Position numbers and translations under genes: made by a program
The notes under the pieces: model-generated
The model's database searches: none
Told to the model about the DNA's origin: nothing
The model's input: only the letters and a program-made list of their open reading frames with translations
Source: Nepenthes gracilis
Taxonomy: Eukaryota > Streptophyta > Magnoliopsida > Caryophyllales > Nepenthaceae
Assembly (NCBI GenBank): GCA_033239525.1
Contig: BSYO01000003.1
Coordinates: 11,030,001 to 11,094,000, forward strand
Length of the DNA stretch: 64,000 nt
Direction of reading: 5' to 3'
Shown here: in pieces, positions 34,330-45,916 of the stretch
Layout of the letters: each line of letters starts with the position of its first letter
Numbering within the stretch: the first letter of the stretch is position 1

Positions 34330-36386
34330 TGTGACGGAACGGATCCTAAACCTTGTAGGACCCTCCGTCAGACAGATACAGAATAGGATCCATAAATTTA
34401 AATCATTTAAATTGTACAGAAATTTTGACAAAATCTCCTCTATAACTAGACAGAAATTAGAAATACAACCTGCATATTTACTAACATGTACAATACAAAT
34501 CCATATAAACAAGCCTATCTAAGCACACAACTTACCAAACATCATAATTCACATCCTATAACAGGCATTCACAGGATCTCAAACGCCATCTATGGCTTTA
34601 GATCAATTATTCTATCTACTATATCAGAACTCATATGAGAGATGCTGTCTAGAACTTGTATAGAAATCAGAAAAACATATAGCAAAAGTATCTATAACCT
34701 TAACAGAAACCTGCGAAAGTATAAATACTGTTTTAACAGTTTACAGAACAAATTACAGTCATTTATACATAATTCCATCCATAATTCAGAAATTTACAAT
34801 TAAAACTATCAGAATCTCCCAAAGTATTACTCCAAGGTAATCTTCAAGGTTTTACCGAGGCTCCAGAACCTTTCTGTGCTAAACTCTAACTACCCGTGAT
34901 CCTCCAGTGTCTTCTCTATATCATTATCTGGAGGGGAGAAAATAAAACAATGAGTCAAAACCCAACAAGGTACTAAAATATGCAGAACATAATACTCTCA
35001 TGCAGAACATAATACAGTAAGGCAGTTGCAGTTATATACAATGCATGAATGCGTTAAAACAGTAATTACAAAAGTATATTCAGGTCATAAAATACAGATG
35101 AGCAGAAACATGTACGATAATCATGAAGAAATCGTAGTTTTTATATAGACAGGTCTCAAAAAATATAAATCATGCTAGGATAAAAAAACACATTAATATC
35201 AGGTCTGAAGAACAGGAGCAGTTCATAGAAACAGGAGCAAAGCATGATTCTATTTAAACATACAACAGTTTCATAAAGTAGCTCCAAATCTCGGTTACTT
35301 TTATCAAAAAACTCTAGTTAAATATCTTAAGGACTCAACTAGTGTACCCTATTAGCCGAGGGGTCGAATAATCGGGGATAGATTGTGTTCACTCCACACA
35401 ATCCAAGGACAGGAACAGAAACAATAATAGGGACCGATTGTGTTTACAACACACAATTCAAAGCCAACAGAGGATTAATAGCCTCCAGGATCTGAGGATT
35501 AATAGCATCTATAGGAACGCCATGAGGAAGGACAGATCACGTATAACTCTATGGATGAAGTTATCCCCAATTACCACCGCAATGTCCTAAGGCATGCCGG
35601 AGAACCTCATCTAACTGTTAAACAGTCTAGGTCCGTTTCTTTTACAGATTAGCTTAATTTGATACATTTATTTGAAGTTCCATAATCAAAATCATCATAT
35701 TACAAGGCCAAAATCCAAATTTCATCTGTCACTCTTTCAGACAATTCCAAAAGTTTCCATAGTTCGATGATACATTTCCATGCAGGGTTTTCGAACACAA
35801 ATCATTCAATAAATGATACAAGACAACAATTTACATTTAAATCATCAAAATTCCAAGTTTCTGATAAAAACTTTCCAATTTTCGTTCTAGGGTTCCGAGC
35901 AAAATTTTCGGACAGTAATCGGGCGCCAAATATATATTTATTCATGAAATTGATGCTATAATTCTAAATACCTATACAAAGCCATGCATTTAAACCAAAA
36001 ACCCCCAATTTTCGAGCTAGGGTTTACGATATACGATCCAGACACAAAACGGAGGCAAAACGTGAGCCTAATCATAAAATCGGAGTCATCAATCACAAAA
36101 TATTCACATAAATATGAACTTTAGTCCAAAAATCATGAGATTCACGTATTATTCATGTCAAATATTGAAGAACAAGAGATTCAGATCACAAACAATAACA
36201 TGGAGATATTAAAATGTTGTAAAAACGATATATAACATCTGAGGTACACTTGCCTGAGGTAAAAACGATATATATCACATCTTGAAAATCGGTACCTTAT
36301 CGGACTTAACTTCCTCTTTTCGCTTCCAAACTCACTTTTCCAACATTCTTAAACCTTAGCATGATTTTTGGGATCTGGATCTCACA
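34330..36386 (+). mobile_element. Solo LTR in element E
   Basis: TGTGACGGAACGG to GGATCTCACA, flanked by a perfect GCTAT duplication (34325-34329 and 36387-36391). The start matches the solo LTR 51361 (TGTAACGGAACGGATCC). Contains the shared 'ATGAGTCAAAACCCAACAAGGTAC' type block near 34950 in the form common to these LTRs. No coding domain. Confidence 0.9.
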
Positions 36387-36769
36387 GCTATCCTGTGAAT
36401 TTGCATCAGTAGCAACTTACCATGTAATGACAATTGCTTTATTATTAATGGAATCATACCCATTAAGTGTTCAGTATGGGCAGACCCCTATGAAAATAGT
36501 AATGTTGGGCCTTGATGACTTGCAAATTTGGCATGCTACTGCTTAGCTTGGGTACCCCACATTCTAGGCTGTTGAATAGCATGGAGCTGCCAGTACACCG
36601 CTGCAACGCGCAAATAGGAGGTTGTTGGATGAATTTTGATCAAGCGTGTCAAAACCAAATTTCGAAGGAGCAGATGGAGGGATTTCAAACGCGGATGGCA
36701 GCCCTGATACTTCACCAAGATTATTCATTCTTCAACTTTGAGGATAAAATTCTCTTGATAGAGAGGCAA
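36387..36769 (+). pseudogene. Element E, rest of interior
   Basis: Degenerate frames; YGQTPMKI near 36470 is faintly like the integrase segment YGR.P..., and FQTRMAALILHQDYSFFNFEDK before the LTR marks the polyprotein end. Weak overall. Confidence 0.4.
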
Positions 36770-36863
36770 TATTACGGGTCCCATTTTTTATTTTTCTATT
36801 CAGTTACTGTGTGGTTGGGATCCAACCGATTCAATTACATTTTGATTATATATTGCACTTTGT
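36770..36863 (+). repeat. Truncated 3' LTR of element E
   Basis: Matches 31356-31438 (GTGGTTGGGATCCAACCGAT and the ATTTTGATTAT-TATTGCACT end), then similarity stops. Confidence 0.65.
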
Positions 36864-37734
36864 GAGCAACAAGGAATTTGAAGGAATTTTGGAAGGAATG
36901 CCAAACCGTAAAAGATCTCGCCAAATATCGAGGGGAGAGAGAAGCCGGCGACCATTAAAAAGGAAACGAGAAAGAAATCTGTGAGGCAGCAGGGGCCTTC
37001 CCACTACACAGAACAACAAGCAGCCACTACCTTCGGCCAATTACTGGGCGGGAATTAGACTTCACCAAAACCGTTGGATTCTTTGAATCTTGATCGTTGG
37101 TTGGGATGAGAATATGTCTGCTTTTTAAAAAATGCCATAAATAATTCTATTTAAACTTCATTTTTTTTTGGGGGCGGGTTTATTTATACAATTTCTCAAT
37201 TGTTTTATTTGTGTAAACACATTAAAGGAACATGCACATGAAGGTATTTACTACTAGCAAGATTTTATTCCCAGTGTAAATGAAAATGTGAATAAATTAA
37301 TTTATAAATCACACAATTATTTTTATTAGTTAAGCCTAATAAAAACAAATCTATGAAATAAATTAAATAAACCACAAAAAATGATATAAATCTAATAGGT
37401 ACAGCCCAAGATGTGCCAACCTAATACTATCCTGGATAAGAGGCCCATACGGCAATGGCCCAATAAAAGAAACCACAAAACCAATTGAGCAGTAGCGTTC
37501 AAATGAACAAATCTAAAGATACAATATAAATAGTTAGATATTAAATAAACTGCATAATGGCCCGATATAGAGAGAAACCGAAATAGTTTTATAACTGGCA
37601 GTCAGGTAGCCCAATTATTGAATCAAGATGGCCATTACACATTATAAAAAATGCCTTTTAATATTGATCTGAAGCGGTATCATACACACGCATTGATTTC
37701 AACTATCAACTCAGTAAATGGTACCTCTAACTAT
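36864..37734. other. Host-like DNA, no assigned gene
   Basis: Contains a moderately GC-rich patch 36880-37045 with a minus-strand open frame (37040-36846) that could be a leader or first exon of the disrupted PLATZ gene; there is no supporting motif. The rest is AT-rich with nothing recognised. Confidence 0.35.
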
Positions 37735-37739
37735 AAATA

Positions 37740-38761
37740 TGATGCGTTTCTGGATCCGAACTTCGAACAGATTTGGATGATCATCTTGTCGTGGTTCCGA
37801 CTACGTTCCCCAAGTTGGATCATGCACACCACTAAACAGAACAGGAGGTCAGTGTGTCGACAGGAAGTTGTCCCACCGAAAACACTTCGACGTTCAAGTC
37901 AGTAAAACAGCCTTCGAAAGAATCAAACTGTAAATTGAGAAAAGAGAGAGACAGAGTGCGTTTCCCAGATGAAAGAGAGACGATGATGCCTTCTTGAATC
38001 TGAGAGGTGGGAAGGCAATAAACGACCGAAAGAGGCTCGCTTGTTTGCCGTAGGATTTTTCGGATTGTTGGTGTGTGTGTTTGCGTAGCAGAAACGTTGG
38101 TAATTCTCAGAGTTTCAGTAGCAGAGAAAGTAGGTCAATGAGAGCGTTTTTTTTACGTTATAGAAAGCGTGCCTTCAATGGTAATTCGAAGGCTTACTTA
38201 TAACTGAGAGGACGATCTTCCTTCTTTGAAAGGAACGATTCCCTCTGTGATCCTTGACTGGCTTGCCTTTTGGAGCGGGTGCCAGTTGTTAAGTTAAGCG
38301 AGACAGTTTCCTTCTGAGACGGCCAACAACTTTTCAAGCTGGTCACCTTCCTTTTGTGCATGTTACTATTGGAGAACCCTAGTTGGCAAGGATTTAGAAA
38401 AATTTGGCGTCTTCCTTATACAAAAGGCGCCAATATTGTCAATATCCATTTTGGGTGCCAACTGGGATTGTGGGAGATGCCTGGAGAGCTGTTGCTGGCC
38501 ACTTGATGGATCACAGGCTCGAATGGACTAGGCCCATTACTGTAGAAAAGCCTCTTTTGGACCCAATATACAGTGCGCAAACGGTCAACGTTTGAGTTAA
38601 CCGCCTGTGTACGCGTTGGCCGACTGACGGTCAACGCTAGCGTTGACCGTCCTGGGCTTTTTAGCTCTTGGGCCTATTTTCCATCTGGCTGTTAAAGTAT
38701 TGACCGTCATTTTGGGCCTCCGTTGACCTTTGGGGCCAGCCCATTAACGGCATACCCATCA
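37740..38761 (-). repeat. 3' LTR of element A
   Basis: Plus-strand reading TGATGCG...ACCCATCA, 1022 bp; its left half matches the LTR of element B and its right 270 bp the right end of element A. Includes a perfect palindrome at 38626-38651. Confidence 0.88.
38626..38651. promoter_or_regulatory. Perfect 26-bp palindrome with two W-box cores
   Basis: GACGGTCAACGCT followed directly by its reverse complement. Contains GGTCAA and TTGACC. Also perfect at 50929-50954 and with two changes at 56336-56361 (element B). Confidence 0.7.
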
Positions 38762-38774
38762 CTAGCCCCCCATG
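38762..38774 (-). other. Polypurine tract of element A
   Basis: Minus strand CATGGGGGGCTAG directly before the LTR start TGATGGG. Confidence 0.8.
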
Positions 38775-38883
38775 CTGGTGGCCAGAAGTCGGGCCTCTAG
38801 TATGTTCATGATGGGATGTCTCTTATTGCTCTGAGGATCCCGTAGAACTTCATGAAAGGCGTGGAGGAGGGTTTGACTAGAAT

Positions 38884-39097
38884 GTTGACCGTTCTAGACA
38901 ATTCTGAAGAACCAGAATTGTTACCGCCTTGGTCAATTCCGGAGGACCAGAATTGTTGATCGTCTTGATCAATTCAGGAGAAAAAGAATTGTTGACTGCC
39001 TTGATCAATTTCGAGAACCCGAATTGTTGACGTCTTGGTCAATTTCGGAGAACCAGAATTATTGACCGTCTTGTCAATTTCGAGAACTAGAATTGTT
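38884..39097. promoter_or_regulatory. Tandem W-box dyad array upstream of the element A antisense gene
   Basis: Six diverged units of about 35-45 bp, each with TTGACCGTC(C/T)TGGTCAA-like dyad plus a GGAGAACCAGAATTG spacer. It lies about 310 bp upstream of the antisense ATG at 39408. TTGACC is the WRKY-bound W-box core; regulation is inferred. Confidence 0.6.
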
Positions 39098-40122
39098 GGC
39101 CGTCCGCCGGTCTCGAAGCATTTTCTACAAATCCTGACGGACGCGTGGCCATTAGCCGGTCGACAGGGCAAAAAGCGACACGTGTCTCCCTTTGGTTAGG
39201 CGGATATCCTGATCATTAATACGTCAGAGATCCGCCTTTTGCAGGGCCAAGTAGGGAGGCGACACGTGGCAGGACTGACGGCGTCCTTAATGAGGGGTTT
39301 CGTGCTTGGCGCTTAAGTTTGCCTTCCGTAATTTGAAACCATTTACGCCTTTAATCCTTCGTCTTGTTCGTTCCCGTTGTTCAGAAACCCTAGTCCTTTG
39401 TGTTGCCATGGCTTCCGTCACCGATTTCGCCTCCGTCTTGAGAGAGAATGACATTAAGGCCCTGTGTGTCGAATTCAATATCCCAAAGGAGATCGCATGG
39501 AGGTTCTCGAGAAAGACGACAGGCCTATGCTCCTCCAGGAGGGGCATATTATTGTTTACGAGGCTCACGAGGAGCGGCCTCGCCTCCCGTTCTTAGGAAG
39601 AGTTGGAGTCGGTTTCGAGAAGGCGTGCGTGTCCTATCGCCTTGACTTCACGCCAATGTCGTGAGGTACCTCTGTACCATGTGCATTTTTGTTCGAAAGC
39701 TTGGCAAGAAACTTAGGATGTCAATAGTTAGGGTTTTAATCAAAATAAACCAAGGGGGAGAGTGGATATCGCTCGTCTCCCATACCGGAATAAAGATTAA
39801 TAAGACCATACACGACTCGTTGAAGAACTGGAAGAACCGGTTCTTCTTCGTGAACGTGGGGGCGGCTTGGCCCATTGCAAGGAAATGGGGCCAGGTTCCC
39901 GAGGGGTATTTTGGGACACCGACCCTGGCTGAGACGGCAGCTTGCGAGTGGTTGTTAACGGCAATAAAGGAGAACCCCGACGACTTTATTCGGGATTTTT
40001 TGGGTTCCCGGGTGGAGTCCAAGAAAGTAAACTGGGGATCGCCATCCCCGGTTCAAAAACCAAGGCCTCCGGTGAGGATGATGAACCCTGAAGAATCAAG
40101 GGGCGTAATCATCCGTATGCGA

Positions 40123-42121
40123 TGTAGCGACCCGAGTTCGGATCCCCGAACCCGACCCGGACCGTCACGGTGAAAATCTCGAATTGTCCAAGATCATCAA
40201 TTACGCATCATCAAACAACTTTAATGAATTCTTATAATATAATTTAAGATACAATCCATAGTCATCATAAATACATCATCACATAAATATCCATAATAAT
40301 GACAAATAACTACAATACATGACCTCAATGTCAAAAATATCAATCCTCATAGAGAAATCTAATAAAAGTTAAACAGTAACTAAACTACCAAGATCTTAAG
40401 TCTCTACCCGGAAAGCCTCAATCTCTGAGATCACCTCCGCCTGGAGTCTACTCATACGATCTCTTCTATCATGGTGTCAACTTGTCTACTCTGGAGCCAA
40501 GAAAACACAATGGTGAGTCAAAGCCCAGCAAGTGATAAGAATAAAAAATGGTATATAACAATAACAATCTCGGATATTAAACTATCAAGATCTCAATATA
40601 AATCTAACTATTTACTAAATCCGAGTAAATTACAACACGTCATAAACACGACTCTAGGCAAAATAGGTCCGACAAGACCCGCACATCCAAAAACAGCAAG
40701 AGTGCCAATAAACAACGGTAATCCCCTGGAATCCGACATCAACGATGATTGGGGATTTTTCCGGTCCATATGTCAGCGTGAACGATCTAAACATCAATAT
40801 CGATGAACAACACAGATTCCACTAATATCCGAATAACGTAAAATCCGATCAATGGATTCTACAAAATATAACTCGTCGATTCAACCGAATTTCAAACTCA
40901 CGAAATATCAACAATGATGAAACATCACAATGAATCTCCTTGGACCTTATTCTACCATAGTGAACCAAAGGCCGCGTATTTACGCCTCCAATGGCTGGAA
41001 AAGTGCAACGAGGTTATCCATGGTATCCCCACTACCCCTACAGTCCTCTCAAAGGCTATACCCGTAGCATGCTCATACCATCTCCGATACCCATCGCCAA
41101 TGATATCCCAGATATCATTCTCTACGATAGTCACTAGGTTATAAGCATCCCTTTTGACTCATTATACAAGATTACAAGAATTTGATTAACAGCTCAAATT
41201 GATGTCACAACTGTACGAGATAATAAGAATCTCCTTGGATCTTATTCTGCCACCGTCAACCAAATGCCGCACATTTACGCCCCCAATGGCTGGGTAAGTG
41301 CAACGAGGTTATCCATAATATCCCCACTACCCCTACAGTCCTCTCCGAGGATGTACCCGTAGCATGCTCATACCATTTTCGATACCCCCTCGCCAAATGA
41401 TATCCCTAATATCATCTCCTACGATAGTCACGTGGCTATAAGCATCCCTCCGCGATAACCATACCTCATTATCACCATGATACGAAAATCAGTATCGGAT
41501 AAGTGTAGACCACGCGAAGGTGTCGTAGCCTCCCATTCGACTAGATACCTTAGGATTTTCATACGCTTTCATTTACCTTGACCGTAGGAAACCAACAATT
41601 CAAATACTCACACAATCAAGTATAACACAAAAAATTTTTTACAATATCAATAATAGGAACGTTGTTCGGTGCTGACACGGACCGTACCCACGCAATCAGA
41701 TCCAACACAAAGAAATATATCTCAGGACGTTCAAAGGAAATACATGGATGGAGATATGATCAGCTCAATTACTTCATTATTTTTTCATTTTATTTCAAAG
41801 CGATGCCTACGACTAAGGCCAACCATATTTTCATTTCAAATTCCATCCCCGATTAATTTTGCAAGGTTCTAATTAGGCAATTAGCAATATGTATTTCTCC
41901 ACAAAAATCAATATGCATACCTAACTATTAACACAGGCCAGTATATTTCGAAATGCCACATATACAAGGTCTAGAATGCCTCCTACGCCCTTTAACATTT
42001 CTATTCTCATACATACCCATATGTCCACACATGAACATATATATATTTTCATTATCCATCTACATTCATATACACCTATACATATATAAATATATATATA
42101 TACAAAGCACTTCCATATATT

Positions 42122-42152
<31 letters not shown>

Positions 42153-43573
42153 CCAAATGCATTTCTCCATATATAAATATACATACATACACCTCCATAT
42201 ATATATTTATATTTATATTTATATGTATATATACACATATCCGTACTCATGGCAGCATAAACTGCTGGTCTCACCCACACACACACACGTAAGCCCTCAA
42301 GCACGGCAGCAACGCTGCCTCCCTCACCAGCCAGCCCAGTCCACAGCCCAACACCACACACAATCAACACACACACACACACACAACACACAACCAGGCC
42401 CAGCCCACGACACACACCAACAGCACACTGGGCCCAGCCCAACACACACACGCACAATCAATACGCACCCAGAGCAGCAGCTTCTGCTGCTTCAACGCAC
42501 TCACCAACACACGCACTGATCACACAGCCTACCCTGCTTCAACACACATACGCACAATTATGTACACACGCGGCTTCACCCAGCCATTCACACCCACCAA
42601 GCAGCACAACCACAGATTAGATCCCAGATTTGTGAATATTCTTCACTCACAGTCTTTCAGCCAGAAACAGGGCATATAGCAAATTCGAGAAATTAGTGAG
42701 CAAGAAAGGGAACAATAGGATATTTCACTTGAATTTCGAAAAGAATGAAATTGGGAAGATTCACTTGCGATTCGAATAGAATTGACAGTAGAGGTTCACT
42801 TGCCTGTTGAACAGAGGCGGTTAGGGTTTGCGACGGCGAGGGATCAATGGCGACGAGGATTTGCGGCGACGGCGGCACAACTGACGACGTCAACGGCTAC
42901 GGCTTCAACCGCAGCGATCGGCAACGGCGACGGCTTCAACCGCAGCAATCGGCAACGGCGACGGCTTCGGTGACTTTGCTCTGCTTCGGCTTCAGATCTG
43001 TGATGGTGGCTTCGGTACCGATTGCTGTCGGCGACGGCAGCAAACCACTCGAACGATGACGGCGACGGCAACTTTTCTTCCGGCACGGATCGACGATGGC
43101 AGTAGCAGTGACGACGGCGAGGAACAGAGGCCACGATCGCACGACTAGGGTTTCACGACGGCGGCCCCTTCTTCCCACACAATGTCCTCCTTAAATAACG
43201 AATGGGTCCGATTACGGTTGTGCTCGGTTTCCATTTTGGGCGTTGCTGGATCCGCGTCCATGATTTCGCCGCCTTCCTCTTCCTCCTCCCTTTCCCTCCT
43301 CTTCTTTCCTTTTCCCTCTTCTTTTCCTTCCTTCCTTCTTTCTTTCTTTCTTTTTCTTTCTTCTTTCTTTCTTTTCTTGCTTCTTTTGGCCGATTCTTTC
43401 CTCATTTTTACTTATTATTATTATTATTATTATTATATTTATTATTATTATTATTATTATTTTATCATTAGTATTAATATATTCATTATCATTATTATTA
43501 TTATTTTATCATTAGTATTAATATATTTATTATCATTATTATTATTATTATCATTTTATCATTATTATTAATA

Positions 43574-43609
<36 letters not shown>

Positions 43610-43740
43610 TTATTAGTATATTTTCTTAATATATTTATTTATATATATTTATTTATCTCTCTTGAAAATATTTATTATTTAGTTAGTTATCTAATTACAT
43701 CTATATAACCCCTTAGTCTAAATTTCTAATATTTCATTTA

Positions 43741-43811
<71 letters not shown>

Positions 43812-43998
43812 TAAATAACGAATAATTAATTATTTATTTAATCTAAATTTTAATTAACGATCCAAATATTGGGCCAATCCATTAATCCGTCTAATTTATT
43901 AGGCCTAAATGTCATATTTTAATCTTAACAGTAATTAAAAATAATTATTGAAACTAATTTATCAATTTTATTATAAAAAAAATATTTGGGATATTACA
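40123..43998 (+). mobile_element. Solo LTR nested in the element A antisense gene
   Basis: TGTAGCGACCC to GGGATATTACA, 3876 bp, flanked by TGCGA (40118-40122) and CGCGA (43999-44003), a 5-bp duplication with one change. Removing it restores the local match to element B (...ATCATC...ACCGACGAAGGGTTTAT). Contains a ~295-bp tandem duplication (units starting about 40936 and 41231), CA-rich DNA (42270-42480), a GC-rich GGCGACGG zone (42840-43130), (ATT)n near 43412-43470 and (TA)n at 43745-43808. No coding domain; long ORFs here come from simple repeats. Confidence 0.88.
43745..43808. repeat. (TA)n microsatellite
   Basis: About 32 TA units in the 3' part of the solo LTR. Confidence 0.95.
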
Positions 43999-44552
43999 CG
44001 CGACACACCGACGAAGGGTTTATCGGCCCACTACCTGAGAAGGTGCTGGAGACACCTTCGTCGTCGTCGCTCGTTGATTACGTCGCTGCTAGAATTTGCA
44101 GTGGAGCGGGTAGCTCTGTAGGACGAGAAAGGCCCCCCAAGGGTTGGCCTGTTGAAGCAGGAGTCATCCTGGCGCAGCCCGCGTCATGAGTGGTTCCGAG
44201 TGCTGCGGGGATGAAGTCATTAGAGGAGCCAGTTTGTGAACTAATGGCGGCCACGCGGACTATTGCGGTGGAGCCAATACTGGGGCTCGACTCTCCAGCT
44301 GCTGCTCCAGAGGTGGCCGGAGGCGATCCTACGGCAGCTACTCCAGAGGCTACAAGAGAGGAGCCCACAGCAGCTGCCCCAGAGACTACAAGAGAGGAGC
44401 CTGCAGCTGCCATGGGCGAGGATGATGAGCTCGTGGAGCGCGTTTTGGACGAGGTAGCTGCGAATTTGGCTCTAGAGGGCGCTCCTGGTCCACCGCCACC
44501 TGGGCTAGGCCTGGAGGCTAGGCCTGAGAGGCCTACGAGGAGACTTTGCGAG

Positions 44553-44631
44553 GTATGGTTCTTGCAACTGTCTCCTTGCACTTCTTTGTTTCTTGTATTT
44601 ATGGCTTACACTTCGTTTTTATCTTGTGCAG
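44553..44631 (+). other. Spliceosomal intron in the element A antisense gene
   Basis: 79 bp, CGAG|GTATGG ... CTTGTGCAG|TCAAGG. Splicing joins RRLCE to SRKLISAFSWE in phase 0, both halves being open. The copy in element B has an intron of the same length at the same place. Confidence 0.8.
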
Positions 44632-45179
44632 TCAAGGAAGCTGATCTCGGCCTTTTCCTGGGAGTTGGCACAATGCGACCAAACGATCGCGGATAGGGAG
44701 GCGAAGATCGCCTGGCTGGACGCCAGGCTGGCTGCTTCAGGAGGGGAGCACCGTGAGCAGACTGCTGCCCTTGAGGCTGTCCTGGCGGGCATTGAGACGG
44801 AGATCGCCAGCCTGAGAGCTGAGAATGCCCGTTTGAAAGAGGAGGAAGACCGAAGCAAGGCAAGCATGAAGCGGCTTGCAGATCGGATATCCACCTTGGA
44901 GAACGAGCTAGGTCTCCGGATTTGCCCCCACGAGCTCGAGGGCATGCTGCACGCCCGGATGTTTGAGGGGGTCCAGGTTTGTCGGCGTCTCGTGAAGCTG
45001 ATCGATCCTGACTTCCCCGTTCAGTACCTTCATTTAGGAAACCGCGGGGTGCAACACAAGGACGATCTCGTGGCGGAGGAGCCCCAGGACAGTCAGAGGC
45101 GGCCGCTGCCTCCTTAGCCTTTCGAACCCCCCCTTTTTTTTTACTTGTAATTTTGTAACTTTATAACATTTTTTAAAGC

Positions 45180-45185
45180 AATGAA
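45180..45185 (+). terminator. Poly(A)-like signal for the antisense gene
   Basis: AATGAA, about 60 bases after the stop at 45117; element B has canonical AATAAA at the equivalent place. Confidence 0.35.
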
Positions 45186-45239
45186 ATGGAATTCTTTCAC
45201 TTCCGTGTCTATTTATGCTCACTGCTTGTGTTTGTATAC

Positions 45240-45640
45240 TGTGTCACATGGGGCGGCCAACTGAGTTGCCGGTGACCGTTGCTGGGCTGCCTAAGGAGCT
45301 AAGTCCTTAGGCTTGGCAGGTGGTTGTGTTAACCAGCCTTGTGGTGCTGTCCAAGTGGTAACTTGGACAGCTAGCGTTGGAGAAGAAACACTTCTCGTCG
45401 CTGCACAATCACGCTATCTCCTCGTAGAGAGGGTTGTTGCGTGGGGCGGCTAACCTGGTTGGCTGGCTACCTAAGGAGCTAAGTCCTTAAGCTGGGCAGG
45501 TGGTTGTGTGAAACCAACCTGGTGGCGCCGGACAAGTGATAACTTGGGCAGCCAATGTTGGAGAAGAAATGTTTCTTCCTTCGACCGTCGCTGACTGATC
45601 ACGCTACCTCCTCGTAGAGGAGGTCATTGCTTGTGCTACG
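45240..45640. repeat. Tandem dimer of a ~190-bp unit
   Basis: Two copies (about 45248-45436 and 45437-45635) each with GGGCGGC(C/T)AAC, CTAAGGAGCTAAGTCCTTA, GGCAGGTGGTTGTG and GTTGGAGAAGAAA. Element B has the same dimer at about 59233-59635. Confidence 0.75.
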
Positions 45641-45654
45641 TAAGCCCCCTAAGG

Positions 45655-45897
45655 TTTTTGACTGCTATCGGGTCACTTGGATGACCAAGGTTTACTACGA
45701 CCACTAATGGGCCGCTCGGATGACCGAGGTTTACATTAGGCTACCTGTAGGCAATCTGGATGACTAGGGTTTAAAGTAGACCACTCATGGGCCACCTAGA
45801 TAACCAAGGTTTAGTACGACCACTAACGGGCCGCTCGAATGACCGAGGTTCAAGTTCGACCGCTTTTGGCCGCCTAGATGACAAGGGTTTAACGAGA
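45655..45897. repeat. Six-unit minisatellite (~40 bp) between antisense gene and pol
   Basis: Units of the form GACCACTAACGGGCCGCTCGG then ATGACCGAGGTTTA; six diverged copies. The same six-unit array is at 59649-59885 in element B. No ORF. Confidence 0.8.
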
Positions 45898-45916
45898 AAG
45901 TGAAGACCCTCCCGAC

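Larger units (their letters stand above)
31356..36863 (+). mobile_element. Element E: broken Reina-like gypsy element with foreign coding pieces
   Basis: The left LTR (31356-31694) and truncated right LTR (36770-36863) share TGTTAC/TATTAC starts and the segment TGTGGTTGGGATCCAACCGA. LTR end (CGTATCA) and leader resemble element D. The DNA just before the right LTR encodes FFNFEDKILL, the end of a chromovirus polyprotein (compare FNLEDKV in D). No RT or integrase core was found between, so pol has been replaced or lost. Solo LTR 34330-36386 is nested. The right target duplication is lost. Confidence 0.6.
39408..45117 (+). pseudogene. Antisense gene of element A (Transposase_28-like, coiled coil), split by a solo LTR
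   Basis: Starts at ATG 39408 in CCATGG context. MASVTDFASVLRENDIKALC and EFNIPKEIAW are followed by a one-base frameshift; RYLCTMCIF and LKNWKNRFFFVNVGAAWPIA continue in a frame open to 40122. The solo LTR 40123-43998 interrupts it. It resumes at 44004 (GFIGPLPEKVLETPSSSS), has a TGA at 44187, an acidic repeat region APEATREEPTAAAPETTREEP, an intron (44553-44631), then a coiled coil (REAKIAWLDARLAAS...ISTLENELGLRI) and VCRRLVKLIDPDFPVQYLHL to the stop at 45117. The N-terminus resembles Pfam Transposase_28. It faces pol head-on (convergent). Molecular role unknown. Confidence 0.75.

Noticed and set aside
36846..37040. 64-codon minus-strand ORF as PLATZ first exon
   Set aside because: No PLATZ motif and no splice evidence; kept only as a possible leader.
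37085..37089. GAATC as right target duplication of element E (left GAATC at 31351-31355)
   Set aside because: No LTR end precedes it; similarity to the LTR stops at 36863, so the match is likely chance.
41921..42519. Long overlapping ORFs on both strands (178 and 188 codons)
   Set aside because: Built from TA/CA microsatellite DNA inside the solo LTR; Tyr/Ile and His/Thr runs only.
42844..43178. GC-rich Arg/Ala ORFs on both strands
   Set aside because: Derived from GGCGACGG-type repeats in the solo LTR leader zone; no consistent frame.
45655..45897. Regular ~40-bp repeats as a CRISPR array
   Set aside because: No conserved repeat with unique spacers, whole unit diverges, plant context, retroelement location.
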